This document shows positions 19,262-28,172 of a stretch of 64,000 nucleotides of DNA, piece after piece. Within the stretch, counting starts at the first letter, position 1. Each line of letters begins with the position of its first letter. Source of the DNA: Blautia parvula (GTDB lineage: Bacteria > Bacillota > Clostridia > Lachnospirales > Lachnospiraceae); the NCBI RefSeq assembly GCF_020215665.1, contig NZ_CP084061.1, forward strand, positions 1,054,001 through 1,118,000. The letters are read 5' to 3'. Under the pieces are notes generated by a model. The model saw only the letters and a program-made list of their open reading frames with translations, did no database searches and had not been told where the DNA came from. The translations under genes and the position numbers were made by a program.

Positions 19262-20623
19262 ATGCAGAAGGAAAGAGCAAGTTTAAGAGAAAAACTCAGT
19301 TATGGAACCGGCGCGGTTGCCTACTGTATAGAAACGACACTTATTTTAACATATCTGATGCTGTTCTGTTCTGACGTACTGCGAATCAATGTAGCCATTA
19401 TCGGCGTGATTATGACGGTTGTAAAGGTGCTGGACGCCATATCAGATTTGATCATTACCAGCATTGCAGACCGTGGAAATTCCCGCTGGGGCAAATATCG
19501 GATATGGATTTTAAACGGTATTCCGCTGGCAGTTTGCGTACTGCTGATGTTCTGGTCCCCTGTTTTTTTAACCTCGGAGCTTTCAAAAGCGCTCTGGGTA
19601 CTTGCCATTTACCTAGTTATGACACCGATTCTGGAAACAGCTATCGTCTGTCCCTTTATGGCAATGAATGTAACCATGTCAGAGGACACCAAAGACCGGC
19701 TGGACTTCTCCAATGCCAGGGCGCTGGGCGAATCAACGGCGCAGATTATTCTGTCCCTGATTGCCATGCCAATTATTCTGTACTTTGGAGGTTATAAGAA
19801 CATTTTGGGCTGGCGTGTGATGTCGGCTGTAGTTGCCGTAATCATCGTCATCTGCACTTTGAACTGCTTCTTTGGCACAAAGGAAAGAATCTACGTCTCC
19901 TATGAGGATGCCGAAGGGCATCAAATAAAATGGCGGGAAAAATTTCGTCCGATTCTGGGCAACCGACCGTTCTGGAAGCTAATGACAATTATCTTTTTCC
20001 TTATGGCCCATGCCTACGCCAGCTCTTCGCTGTTTGCCTATATCTGTATCTATAATCTTGGACATGAAGAATGGGTATCTCCTCTTTTAACTACGGGGTT
20101 TGCTGTGCAGACGCTGATTACCGGAGCCCTGTTTTATCTGGGAAGGCGTTTTGAGAAAAGAGTCATTATGCTGGCAGGAGGCCTCTGTGTACTGATTGCC
20201 AATGGCTGTCTGGTATTTGCTAACGGCTTTGCCATGGCTGCTGCATATGAAGTGCTCCTGGGTACCGGCAACGGACTGTTTATGGGTATCTCCTTTGCCA
20301 TGCTGCCGGACGTAGCAGATTATACCGAATGGAAATCAGGTATTGTTCTGCCCGGTATCATCTCGGCTTTTGCCACGTTTGCTATGAAGTTCGGAGGCGC
20401 AGTGACAACCTCACTGGTGGGCGCAGCTTTGACTTTTTCTCACTATGATGAACTCCTGAGTGTACAAAGTGCGTATACCTGCCGGATACTCCTTCTTTCG
20501 CTGATTGCCATTTCCGGCGTCAGTATACTGCTCTCCATGGTGATGGTCTGGAGAATGAAAGAAATTACTAGTCAGTTAGTCACTACCTATCGGAAAGAAA
20601 TCGATGCGCGCATAAAACGATAA
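19262..20623 (+). CDS. GPH-type (MelB-like) sugar/cation symporter family transporter
   Basis: 453-residue transporter of the glycoside-pentoside-hexuronide family. Family marks are LREKLSYGTGAVAY at the N terminus, DAISDLIITSIADRGNSRWG after the second membrane segment, and GISFAMLPDVADYTEWKSG in the second half. ATG 19262 follows GGGGGAG. Members carry glycosides or hexuronides with Na+ or H+. In this position it probably brings in the compound handled by the URO-D proteins, which would point to a glycoside or sugar-linked aromatic, but specificity cannot be read from sequence. Confidence 0.88.
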   Translation: MQKERASLREKLSYGTGAVAYCIETTLILTYLMLFCSDVLRINVAIIGVIMTVVKVLDAISDLIITSIADRGNSRWGKYRIWILNGIPLAVCVLLMFWSPVFLTSELSKALWVLAIYLVMTPILETAIVCPFMAMNVTMSEDTKDRLDFSNARALGESTAQIILSLIAMPIILYFGGYKNILGWRVMSAVVAVIIVICTLNCFFGTKERIYVSYEDAEGHQIKWREKFRPILGNRPFWKLMTIIFFLMAHAYASSSLFAYICIYNLGHEEWVSPLLTTGFAVQTLITGALFYLGRRFEKRVIMLAGGLCVLIANGCLVFANGFAMAAAYEVLLGTGNGLFMGISFAMLPDVADYTEWKSGIVLPGIISAFATFAMKFGGAVTTSLVGAALTFSHYDELLSVQSAYTCRILLLSLIAISGVSILLSMVMVWRMKEITSQLVTTYRKEIDARIKR

Positions 20624-20687
20624 TTTAAGAGAAAGACAGTGTCTGTGGAAGAATTTAACACTGCTTATACAAAAAGGAGAATATAAA

Positions 20688-21080
20688 TTGAAAAAAGTAT
20701 ATGATTACATAAAAAAATGCGGAACCTACTACATAGCGACATACGACAGCGAATATCCGCGCGTGAGACCTTTTAACACGATTGATATTTTTGAAGGCAA
20801 GCTTTACATGCAGACTGCAAAATGCAAGCCTGTATACCATCAGATGCTTAAGCATCCCAAAATTGAGATTTGTGCGTGCAAAGGAATGAACTGGCTTCGC
20901 ATTCAGGCGACTGCTGTTTTTGACGAACGCATTGAAGCTGAAAAGCATTTGCTAAATGCCTGCCCGTATCTGATGCCTGATTATATGCCCGGCGACGGAA
21001 ACAATGTGGTATTTTATCTAAAAAATGTTACTGCCACTTTTTCAAATTTTGAGACTGAACCGGAAATAGTTAAGTTTTAA
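20688..21080 (+). CDS. Pyridoxamine 5'-phosphate oxidase-like (split barrel) protein
   Basis: 130-residue flavin-binding split-barrel protein starting with TTG at 20688, preceded by AAAAGGAG. The segments TYYIATYDSEYPRVRPFNTI and KLYMQTAKCKPVYHQMLKHP are typical of the small PNPOx-like family. Such proteins bind FMN or F420 or heme and are rarely true pyridoxamine oxidases. It is the last plus-strand gene of the URO-D cluster, 64 bp after the GPH transporter, and a terminator follows about 320 bp later. Confidence 0.85.
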   Translation: MKKVYDYIKKCGTYYIATYDSEYPRVRPFNTIDIFEGKLYMQTAKCKPVYHQMLKHPKIEICACKGMNWLRIQATAVFDERIEAEKHLLNACPYLMPDYMPGDGNNVVFYLKNVTATFSNFETEPEIVKF

Positions 21081-21401
21081 GACATCAAACTTTGTGCGTG
21101 GTTTTACCTATGTATGTTTAAAATTCAATTCCCAGCAGCTATTCCATTATCAATATTTACTGCTTATGCTGCTTGGTGTTGCATTTCCATATTGCTGTAA
21201 TTAAATCTTTAATATTAATCAGTATTTCAGTTCAGAAGTATAGCAGTGCATATATATTTCAAAGGGACTTTGCCTACAGTCCAAAGCATGCGTAATAGAA
21301 TACTATAATTGATTCAGTTTTTAAACTTTAACATATGTGTACGTCATTTCTACATCTGGGTATAATCTATACTCTTCTACCTTTTATAGCAAAGCTAGCA
21401 C

Positions 21402-21438
21402 AAAAAGACTTATCTGCTTTTATACAAATAAGTCTTTT
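21402..21438. terminator. Bidirectional terminator between PNPOx-like gene and flavodoxin remnant
   Basis: AAAAAGACTTAT pairs with ATAAGTCTTTT around a 15-base loop, with A and T runs on opposite sides, so it can work on both strands. It separates the plus-strand URO-D cluster from minus-strand pseudogenes. The stretch 21081-21401 before it is AT-rich and shows no gene. Confidence 0.7.
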
Positions 21439-21483
21439 CTACATTTAAGGTCTATTTATCACTTTAAAGAGCTGCTGGCATTT

Positions 21484-21962
21484 CTAAACTTTTAGACTTT
21501 CAAACCATGCTTTTATTTCTTTTTCACTCACATTTACATCAAATCTCTTGCCATCCTTAGTAACGCACCCGGACAGGAGGACTCCAATTCAGCGTTGGTA
21601 TTACCCATACCACTGCTTCCGGATGTTGCCACCGGAATAATAATCTTGTCATTCCAATTATATTGTTCCAAGAATGTATTGATGATTGTCGGAGCTATGT
21701 ACCATCAGATGGGAAAAGCGAGAATCAGAATTTTGATATTTTCTGTACTCTCCAGTTTATTCGCTATCGCCGGTCGGAATAACTTATCATTCATCTCTAC
21801 ACTGCTCCGGCTATTTTTATTCATCCAGTCAAGATCTGCAGCGGAATATGGTATCTCCGGATGAATTTCATGTAAATCCCCATCTACTACGTTCGCAATC
21901 TTCTTAGCCAGTTTCTCTGTTATTCCTGTTGCTGAAAAATACGCTACTAATATTTCACTCAT
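21484..21962 (-). pseudogene. Flavodoxin pseudogene (nonsense codon and C-terminal frameshift)
   Basis: Starts MSEILVAYFSATGITEKLAK, the FMN phosphate-binding loop of a flavodoxin, and continues through HEIHPEIPYSAADLDWMNK. At ILAFPI the next codon is TGA followed by TGG, where homologues have two tryptophans (FPIWWY). Reading on in the same frame gives [14 protein letters not shown] and [17 protein letters not shown] later frameshift is needed to reach [20 protein letters not shown] at the 3' end. So the gene has one nonsense change and at least one indel. Confidence 0.85.
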
Positions 21963-22140
21963 AGTTCTATTTCTCCTATTTCATATGATAAACTTACTAT
22001 TTGCGTTCCCATTTCAGCAATTCTTACACTGTCTCATCTATATAAACGCGATACACATATTTTTATATAATCTGTGTATGCTGTAACAAATACTTATATA
22101 ATTATAACACTATACACGCTATACATCAGTAAAAACAATA

Positions 22141-22354
22141 CTACATTTTAGGATACCCGATGAACACGATATCATAGCTTTCCATGTCGGCAACTGTCCC
22201 TCTGATTGCAGAGCGGGCAGATTATCATTCATTTTAATAGAAAATCGGCTGTTTCTGTCATTGTAATCAAGATTGGAATTGGTGTATGGCTGTTCAGGTA
22301 TGATTTCATAAAGCTCAGCATCCATTGCTTCTGCTGTATACTTAGCAATTATAT
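22141..22354 (-). pseudogene. Second flavodoxin remnant
   Basis: The minus strand reads KYTAEAMDAELYEIIPEQPY then TNSNLDYNDRNSRFSIKMND, the early part of a flavodoxin. After a frameshift it gives RGTVADMESYDIVFIGYPK and stops. The N-terminal FMN loop is missing: upstream it is joined directly to an AAA-ATPase-like fragment (22355-22740). The C-terminal half is absent. Confidence 0.75.
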
Positions 22355-22740
22355 CTCTGGCTGCGAAGTATACAAGGTTTACTACCGCAGTCAATTCTGC
22401 TTCATTATTGTAACTGAGAAGCGGCACTTCTGTATCATGGTTCAGTTCCAGGATTTCCGACATCGTTTCCGTATCCTCTGCTAATGTAGCCCGGAGCATG
22501 CGGTCAGACTCCCATCTTTATAGGTTAGAAACCCATACACTACCATAGCTGAGAAGATTTCTTCTTTTGTCTGCAGGTTCATAGACGCTCCGCATATTCC
22601 CATATTCTTACCGGAACAGCCATTCCTGCTGCCTTCAATGCCAGGTCACCACGGACAGCTGCTGCATTGTACAGCCTCTTGCCGGATTTCGAGTAATACC
22701 CGCCATACCAATTTGATACCCCCGCAAACTAAAATAAACA
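22355..22740 (-). pseudogene. Remnant of an AAA-ATPase-like / PD-(D/E)XK family protein
   Basis: The minus strand carries GGYYSKSGKRLYNAAAVRGD, then after a frameshift NLQTKEEIFSAMVVYGFLTY, then TMSEILELNHDTEVPLLSYN and EAELTAVVNLVYFAARD. The order matches the C-terminal half of the large AAA-ATPase-like proteins of Clostridia with a nuclease-like tail, as I remember that family. At ARD the sequence switches abruptly to a flavodoxin fragment, so this is a recombination joint. Family assignment rests on a few motifs only. Confidence 0.5.
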
Positions 22741-22742
22741 AG

Positions 22743-23138
22743 TCAGCTTAAACACCATTTCACAATATTTTCAATCAATTTTGTAGGTAATGCTTTATCA
22801 TAAGGAAAATATATTGCATTTTTCTTAGTGACAAATTCGTTTAACTCCAATGCAAACTTTCCAATAGCTTCAACCCCTACATAGAAACTGATGTGCTTTT
22901 TACAAGCAGAAAATGAGATGGATTTTCCTTCTTTCTCATAATATGGCATACTCCATAATATACGTTCATTTACACATGGAACACTGTTTTGTAATATAAT
23001 CATCAGTTCTGTTAAGTGGGGGTGTGTTTCTATGGGCTGCGAATCTATATATTCTAATACTGTTTTGGGTGCTTTCCCGCAGTAATGACCTTGATTTATT
23101 CTTTTAAATTCTCTCCCGCATTTGGGGCATATCCACAT
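22743..23138 (-). CDS. Zinc-ribbon DUF1801 family protein
   Basis: 131 residues; ATG 23138 is preceded by ACGGAGGAAAC. The N terminus is a small zinc ribbon (MWICPKCGREFKRINQGHYC, two Cys pairs). The rest is the DUF1801 / YdhG-like fold (ERILWSMPYYEKEGKSISFS, KKHISFYVGVEAIGKF). DUF1801 relatives include the frataxin-like iron chaperone group; this variant's job is unknown. It is an intact single gene on the minus strand and carries the ~40-bp cassette element right before its ribosome site, like the plus-strand units further on. Confidence 0.85.
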   Translation of the reverse strand: MWICPKCGREFKRINQGHYCGKAPKTVLEYIDSQPIETHPHLTELMIILQNSVPCVNERILWSMPYYEKEGKSISFSACKKHISFYVGVEAIGKFALELNEFVTKKNAIYFPYDKALPTKLIENIVKWCLS

Positions 23139-23144
23139 ATTCCG

Positions 23145-23186
23145 TTTCCTCCGTAAATTTAAATTTTTCAGTTTACCATACTGGGG
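23145..23186 (-). repeat. Cassette element before the DUF1801 gene
   Basis: On the minus strand it reads CCCCAGTATGGTAAACTG and then AAAAATTTAAATTTACGGAGG. The left part contains CAGT/ACTG as an inverted repeat and the right part ends in the ribosome site. It matches the element found ahead of plus-strand genes between 25.7 and 35.3 kb, in the opposite orientation. Confidence 0.7.
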
Positions 23187-23188
23187 TT

Positions 23189-23326
23189 CTATAATTCCAT
23201 TCTTTCCGGAGTATGCCGGCCATTTTTGATCCGACAAAGAACCATCTGAATAAAATCCATTCCCCCAGGCCGATTTGAATATGCTGTATCCAATTTCGAT
23301 ACTGGAAATGATAGGCTCTGTTCCAT
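23189..23326 (-). CDS. Small unrecognised ORF ahead of the cassette element
   Basis: 45 residues, MEQSLSFPVSKLDTAYSNRP and then GGMDFIQMVLCRIKNGRHTP ending ERMEL. The ATG at 23326 has a strong site (GGAGGGGG, 8 bp away). The stop lies 3 bp before the cassette element, the gene-element spacing seen elsewhere in the array. No family is recognised; it could be a short cassette gene or a truncated larger one. Confidence 0.4.
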   Translation of the reverse strand: MEQSLSFPVSKLDTAYSNRPGGMDFIQMVLCRIKNGRHTPERMEL

Positions 23327-23696
23327 CCACTGCCCCCTCCTAACACCACACTTTTAAACTTGCCTTATTATACTATATATCAGTTCAGATGTATAGGCGC
23401 TGCTGTTTTCCGGCTCCCGCTTCTTTTCCACACTATCCGGGGCATTCTTATGCGGCATGTCTTTCCGGTTTGCTTTCAATCCGCTCAATGAATTTCCCCT
23501 GTACCTCTGCGGTATACCGTTCTTTCAGTTGTTCGGCCTCATCATGTCCCGGGGTAAAACTTAAGATCATTACTTCAAATGTGGGATGACAAACGCAAGC
23601 ATTTTCTGACATGGCAAATGATTTATGAAAATGGTATAATAGAAACATTATATCCTATTAGTTTCATTGCAATTTTTATGGAATCGAGGTGAACAC

Positions 23697-25178
23697 ATGG
23701 ACTGGTTACAGCGCATCAACGAATCGATCGATTATATGGAAACACATTTAATGGAAGAATTAAGCATTGAGCAGATATCAAATTATGTATTCGCTTCAAA
23801 GTCTAATTTTCAGCGGGTGTTTCATATGGTGACAGGTGTGACGATTGGCGAATATATCCGAAACCGCCGCTTAAGCCTGGCCGGGCAGGATCTGCTGCTT
23901 ACGGACAATAAAGTTGCTGACATAGCGCAGAAATACCGTTATGACACTTCTGAGAGCTTTTCTAAGGCGTTTTTGCGTTTTCACAGCATTTCACCTTCAG
24001 ATGTCAAAACATCCGGCGCTGTGCTTCGATTTTTTCATCCTCTCTCTATTAATATTTCAATCCGTGGTGGATTCAACAGGGCTTATCAACAGATTGATGA
24101 ATTTTGTTGGAATAATCTTGACGAACAAACAATTAAAACGCTGACCGATGCAGAGAAGTATCAAGAACTCGTTCATTGGGCGATAACAGCGAGAGGGAAA
24201 AACCCAGGTGTTTTTGATGCGTTGACGGAATGGCTGCTGGATGATATTGAATGGTGCGAAGATAAGCTCAATGAAAACGAACAGATTTTGATGCAGGGTG
24301 TATTCGCGCGGTTTTCAGAACAGAACAAACAGCTCCGCCGATACTTGTCGGAATTAAGACCTGCAGGGGTGGTCAACGAAGCGGTATTCAAAGCCCTGGA
24401 TCAATTTAATGATCAGTTGTCAGGACAGGTTCCAGACGAGCGGCTGCAGAAAGTTGTGGCACAAGTATTGGATGATTTTTCCCTTATGAAACAGCGCGGC
24501 ATCAGAGAGCAGATTGCAGGAAGCATAACAGGCCCCACCGGCACGGATCATGCGGACATATACGGCTTTATCAATTATCTGAAAGAATGTGACGCGGAGG
24601 TGCAATGGGCGCTGTTTATGCCGGATAAAGTAAAGCGACAGCAGAACGGCTTCAAAGTAGTAAACTATGAATATAAAGAAATGCCCGGTATGCGGTTCAT
24701 CGGATGGGAAGACGACGATTTGACCGACAGCGAATTGCAGGGGGAGCGTTTTCGTGTACTGGATGCCATGAATGGTGATCCGTCAGGTTTTGACTATGAT
24801 ATTCTGCTCTCGCATCATGAGGGCTTGTCTATCGATGTGGAGCCCGCACATCTTTTTTGGGGACGGTTTATGAGGGCAGACACCCCTGTGCCAAAAGGAT
24901 TTCTCTCATTTGATTTTCTGCCATATCATGATGGCAGGGCAGGTATTCCATATATTTCTCAATTTGCCTATGCGGAATTCTCGGGAGATTATGAAGCTAT
25001 GCACAAAACGGAAGGATATGACATCAGTGCCATGTACGACGTCACCAGAAACATTATGCTCAGCCAGGGAATAACGATTCCGTATCCGGATAAATATTGG
25101 ACAGCAGAAGTATTTAAAAATGGATACGACAAAGGCAGCACTGCTTATATGTTCAGCGCAGAGCTTATTGATACATAA
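23697..25178 (+). CDS. AraC family regulator with GyrI-like effector domain
   Basis: 493 residues; ATG 23697 (MDWLQRINESIDYMETHL) follows GAGGTGAACAC. Residues 1-110 are an AraC-type double helix-turn-helix (LSIEQISNYVFASKSNFQRV and later VADIAQKYRYDTSESFSKAF). The C-terminal ~160 residues are a GyrI-like small-molecule binding domain (MPGMRFIGWEDDD, FLSFDFLPYHDG, YAEFSGDYEAMHKT). The architecture resembles Rob/BmrR-type drug-responsive activators with a long helical middle. The next gene is a free-standing GyrI-like protein, so the two may share a ligand class. Confidence 0.88.
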   Translation: MDWLQRINESIDYMETHLMEELSIEQISNYVFASKSNFQRVFHMVTGVTIGEYIRNRRLSLAGQDLLLTDNKVADIAQKYRYDTSESFSKAFLRFHSISPSDVKTSGAVLRFFHPLSINISIRGGFNRAYQQIDEFCWNNLDEQTIKTLTDAEKYQELVHWAITARGKNPGVFDALTEWLLDDIEWCEDKLNENEQILMQGVFARFSEQNKQLRRYLSELRPAGVVNEAVFKALDQFNDQLSGQVPDERLQKVVAQVLDDFSLMKQRGIREQIAGSITGPTGTDHADIYGFINYLKECDAEVQWALFMPDKVKRQQNGFKVVNYEYKEMPGMRFIGWEDDDLTDSELQGERFRVLDAMNGDPSGFDYDILLSHHEGLSIDVEPAHLFWGRFMRADTPVPKGFLSFDFLPYHDGRAGIPYISQFAYAEFSGDYEAMHKTEGYDISAMYDVTRNIMLSQGITIPYPDKYWTAEVFKNGYDKGSTAYMFSAELIDT

Positions 25179-25260
25179 AATTGTTCAAAGCGGTGTTATC
25201 AATGTCTCGTTCGGTGGTGAAGACACTCCGACAAACTTGAATTTGGAGGAAAAAATAATA

Positions 25261-25734
25261 ATGTCAGGATTAGAAGTGAAGCTAGAATATATCGACCAGC
25301 AAACAATATACGGATTGTGGCAAAAGTCAAATGATAAAACTATTTCCAGAGATATAAAGGCTCTGTCTAAACAGTATCATGCCGTGGTTTCCATGCCGGA
25401 GGGAAAGGTGTTACCCTATTTTGTCCTGTCCAGAAATTACAATGAGCAAAGCCGCGATTTTGAATTATTTATTGGCAGTATGATTGACAAAAGCGGTTTA
25501 GAAAGCTGCATCCTCTCAGCCTGCGAGTACGCCAAAATCACAGTAAAGCCTAAATTGGGCTTTTTGTGGGGGGCTTCTATCGGAGAGGCAAAACAATATT
25601 TCTATACAAAATGGTTACCAAAAAGTTCCTTTGAAGCATTGAATTTGGAATATGAGTATCACACAGAAAGAAGCACGGAAAGGCAGCCGACGATTGACAT
25701 TATCTTTGCCATTCGACGCAAAGTGATCAACTAA
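25261..25734 (+). CDS. Stand-alone GyrI-like effector-binding protein
   Basis: 157 residues from ATG 25261 after TTGGAGGAAAAAATAATA. The fold is the GyrI/AraC effector-binding domain without DNA-binding part (VKLEYIDQQTIYGLWQKS, PYFVLSRNYNEQSRDFELFI, WGASIGEAKQYFYTKWLP and the Pro/Glu-rich ends). Such single-domain proteins are thought to bind or sequester hydrophobic or cyanide-like small molecules. Only the right half of the cassette element (CAAACTTGAATTTGGAGG) precedes it. Confidence 0.82.
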   Translation: MSGLEVKLEYIDQQTIYGLWQKSNDKTISRDIKALSKQYHAVVSMPEGKVLPYFVLSRNYNEQSRDFELFIGSMIDKSGLESCILSACEYAKITVKPKLGFLWGASIGEAKQYFYTKWLPKSSFEALNLEYEYHTERSTERQPTIDIIFAIRRKVIN

Positions 25735-25790
25735 AATCAGACAAATCTCATTTTTTTAACTTAATGCTATTGGTAGAAAGAAAAATAAGC

Positions 25791-25863
25791 AATTCCCAGT
25801 TTGTTGAACTGCACTAATGCAGCCTTTTGGGATAAGGTGTATCATCAAATAGTAATTTGGAGG
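25791..25863 (+). repeat. Cassette element before the DUF1330 gene (with internal insertion)
   Basis: The left half ATTCCCAGTTTGTTGAACTG at 25792-25811 holds the cleanest inverted repeat of the set (CAGTT-TGTTG-AACTG). About 37 extra bases, themselves with a small GCACTAATGC hairpin, separate it from the right half AGTAATTTGGAGG at 25851-25863. Confidence 0.75.
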
Positions 25864-25870
25864 ACTTGAA

Positions 25871-26173
25871 ATGGCATGTTATTTTTGTGTTGATGTATAT
25901 TTTAATAAAGATAATGAACGTAATGAATATGATGAATATATTGCAATGGTAAAACCAATCGTAGAAGCTTATGGCGGTAAGTATCTTGTTAGAAGTGAAA
26001 ATGTAATGGCACTCTCAGAAAGCAGAACACCAAATAGAGTGATTCTAATTCGTTTCCCTAATAAGGAAGCATTGGATAAATGTTTTGGATCTAATGAATA
26101 TATCTCCATTATGCATAAGAGAACATCAACAGTGGATGCAAGGGCTGTTGTGATTAATGAGGAAATATTATGA
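25871..26173 (+). CDS. DUF1330-like small protein
   Basis: 100 residues starting at ATG 25871 after AATTTGGAGGACTTGAA. The dimeric alpha/beta-barrel pattern of the DUF1330 family is visible (CYFCVDVYFNKDN, YDEYIAMVKPIVEAYGGKYL, NRVILIRFPNKEALDKCFGS). These proteins are small ferredoxin-like-fold proteins of unknown reaction. Intact single-gene unit in the array. Confidence 0.82.
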   Translation: MACYFCVDVYFNKDNERNEYDEYIAMVKPIVEAYGGKYLVRSENVMALSESRTPNRVILIRFPNKEALDKCFGSNEYISIMHKRTSTVDARAVVINEEIL

Positions 26174-26291
26174 AGATACATCAAATTGTATCGCTGTTCG
26201 TTGAAATTCGGTCAGGTAGACTCTGACCGTGCCGACGGGGGTCCTCCTTGTGATAGGCCGCTCTTGTATTCTAACCTAAAGGAGAAATCGT

Positions 26292-26714
26292 ATGTATGAA
26301 AGAATGTTAAATAAGCAAGTTGTGCCGACCATTGAGGAAATGACATCGTATTGTGGAGTAAACGCCGAATTATTTACAATGCTGAATCAGTGGTTATCAA
26401 ATCAATATTGCACTTTGCAGGAAACGGTTTTCCCCTATGGCAATCATTATGGATGGGGAATTGCTCACAGATCAAAGAAAAAGCTGCTCTGCAATATTTT
26501 TCCGGAAGATAATGCTTTTACAGTAATGGTCCGGCTTTCTGACCGGCAGTTTGCTTCGGTCTATGGAAATATGCAAAAATACACGCAGGAATATATGGAT
26601 CATAAATATCCCTGCGGCGATGGCGGATGGATACATTATCGTGTGAAATGCAAAGAGCATTTGGAAGATATAATGAAATTGTTGATTGTCGAGAGTGTGA
26701 AACTTTTTCTGTAA
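26292..26714 (+). CDS. DUF3788 family protein, 3' end replaced by IS256 sequence
   Basis: 140 residues starting MYERMLNKQVVPTIEEMTSY after AAAGGAGAAATCGT. The core FPYGNHYGWGIAHRSKKKLL and FTVMVRLSDRQFASVYGNM places it in DUF3788 (unknown function). The IS element begins at 26691, after the codon for Val133, so the last seven residues (ESVKLFL) are IS-encoded. Joining the target sequence across the IS (26690 to 28181) restores AAA TCG GAA TAG, that is a native 136-residue protein ending KSE. Only three native residues are lost, so the protein may still fold. Confidence 0.88.
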   Translation: MYERMLNKQVVPTIEEMTSYCGVNAELFTMLNQWLSNQYCTLQETVFPYGNHYGWGIAHRSKKKLLCNIFPEDNAFTVMVRLSDRQFASVYGNMQKYTQEYMDHKYPCGDGGWIHYRVKCKEHLEDIMKLLIVESVKLFL

Positions 26715-28172
26715 AATAGGATTTATAAGGTTCTTCTATGATAAAATAAAAATCATAGGAGGGCCTTTTATTATGGCAAGACAAAAGAAACCAGTACACA
26801 GAGTACAAATGACGGAAGGAAAGCGCAGCATTATCCATCAGCTTTTGGAAGAATACGATATTCAGACAGCTGAAGACATTCAGGATGCCCTGAAAGATCT
26901 TCTTGGCGGAACCATCAAGGAAATGATGGAGGCTGAGCTGGATGATCACCTGGGATATCAAAAATCGGAACGCTCAGACAATGATGATTACCGGAACGGT
27001 TACAAACGAAAACGGGTCAACAGTAGTTTCGGTTCCATGGAAATCGATGTGCCGCAAGACCGAAAATCTACCTTTGAACCACAGGTGGTCAAAAAACGCC
27101 AGAAAGACATTTCTGATATTGACCAGAAGATCATCTCCATGTATGCGAAGGGAATGACTACCCGGCAGATATCTGAAGCTATTGAAGATATCTACGGATT
27201 TGAGACCTCGGAAGGATTTATTTCTGATGTTACAGACAAGATCCTTCCTCAGATCGAAGACTGGCAGAACCGTCCTCTGGATAATGTCTATCCCATCCTT
27301 TACATTGACGCCATCCACTATTCTGTCCGTGACAATGGTGTGATCCGCAAGCTTGCCGCCTATGTCATCCTTGGGATCAATACAGAAGGAAAGAAAGAGG
27401 TACTGACAATCCATGTGGGAGAGAATGAAAGTTCAAAATACTGGCTGTCTGTTTTAAATGAACTGAAGAACCGGGGGGTAAAAGACATCCTCATCATCTG
27501 TGCGGACGGCCTTACGGGAATAAAGGAAGCCATTGCTGCCGCATTCCCCAAAACAGAATATCAGAGATGCATTGTCCATCAGGTAAGAAACACATTAAAA
27601 TATGTTCCAGATAAAGACAGGAAGGCATTTGCTGCAGATCTAAAGACCATCTACCAGGCAGCTGATGAAAAAAAGGCGCTGGCAGCACTTGACCGGGTAA
27701 CAGAAAAATGGACGCCCAAATATCCGAATTCCATGAAGCGCTGGAAGGATAACTGGGATGCCATATCCCCAATTTTCAAGTTTTCAGCAATGGTCAGGAA
27801 GGTCATATATACGACAAATGCCATTGAATCGCTGAATTCCACTTATCGAAAGCTGAACCGCCAGAGAAGCGTATTTCCAAGCGACACAGCGTTGCTCAAA
27901 GCGTTATATTTAGCAACCTTTGAGGCTACAAAGAAATGGACCACAACCATCCGGAACTGGGCTCAGGTGTATGGAGAATTAAGTATCATGTACGAAGGAC
28001 GGCTTCCGGAGTGATTGAACATGAGCAAATAACAGGCGGATTTACCGCCTGCTGTTGACATGCCTTTTTGTAACTGTTATATATAAAGTAAGGGTGAAAA
28101 GCCTATTCTTAAGACTTTTCACCACTCATTATCATAGAAGAATCTTATTTACAGACTTTTCTTCATAGTCTC
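26691..28172 (+). mobile_element. IS256-family insertion sequence, copy A (1482 bp)
   Basis: The boundaries were found by comparing the two copies. The left end is GAGAGTGTGAAAC and the right end GTTTCA-less CTTCATAGTCTC; they form imperfect terminal inverted repeats (GAGAGTGTGAA against GAGACTATGAA). The element is flanked by the perfect 8-bp duplication TGATTGTC at 26683-26690 and 28173-28180, the size expected for IS256. It encodes one transposase. It sits in the 3' end of the DUF3788 gene. Copy B (31786-33267) is the same length in the opposite orientation. Confidence 0.95.
26773..28014 (+). CDS. IS256-family (Mutator-type) transposase
   Basis: 413 residues, ATG after ATAGGAGGGCC. DDE residues are visible in ILYIDAIHYSV (first D), IICADGLTGIKEAI (second D) and TTNAIESLNSTYRKLNRQR (E), the classic IS256 signature ending. 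The N-terminal part has MTTRQISEAIEDIYGFETSE, a helix-turn-helix-like segment. The protein is identical in sequence to the copy at 31944-33185, so both copies are recent and probably competent. Confidence 0.97.
   Translation: MARQKKPVHRVQMTEGKRSIIHQLLEEYDIQTAEDIQDALKDLLGGTIKEMMEAELDDHLGYQKSERSDNDDYRNGYKRKRVNSSFGSMEIDVPQDRKSTFEPQVVKKRQKDISDIDQKIISMYAKGMTTRQISEAIEDIYGFETSEGFISDVTDKILPQIEDWQNRPLDNVYPILYIDAIHYSVRDNGVIRKLAAYVILGINTEGKKEVLTIHVGENESSKYWLSVLNELKNRGVKDILIICADGLTGIKEAIAAAFPKTEYQRCIVHQVRNTLKYVPDKDRKAFAADLKTIYQAADEKKALAALDRVTEKWTPKYPNSMKRWKDNWDAISPIFKFSAMVRKVIYTTNAIESLNSTYRKLNRQRSVFPSDTALLKALYLATFEATKKWTTTIRNWAQVYGELSIMYEGRLPE

Noticed and set aside
21700-21710. TGA read as tryptophan or selenocysteine in the flavodoxin
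   Set aside because: Other genes use TGA as normal stop, and the same pseudogene also has a frameshift, so a simple nonsense mutation is enough.
23448-23648. Short minus-strand ORF of 66 codons before the AraC gene
   Set aside because: No ribosome site at its start, no family, and it lies in the upstream region of the AraC gene.
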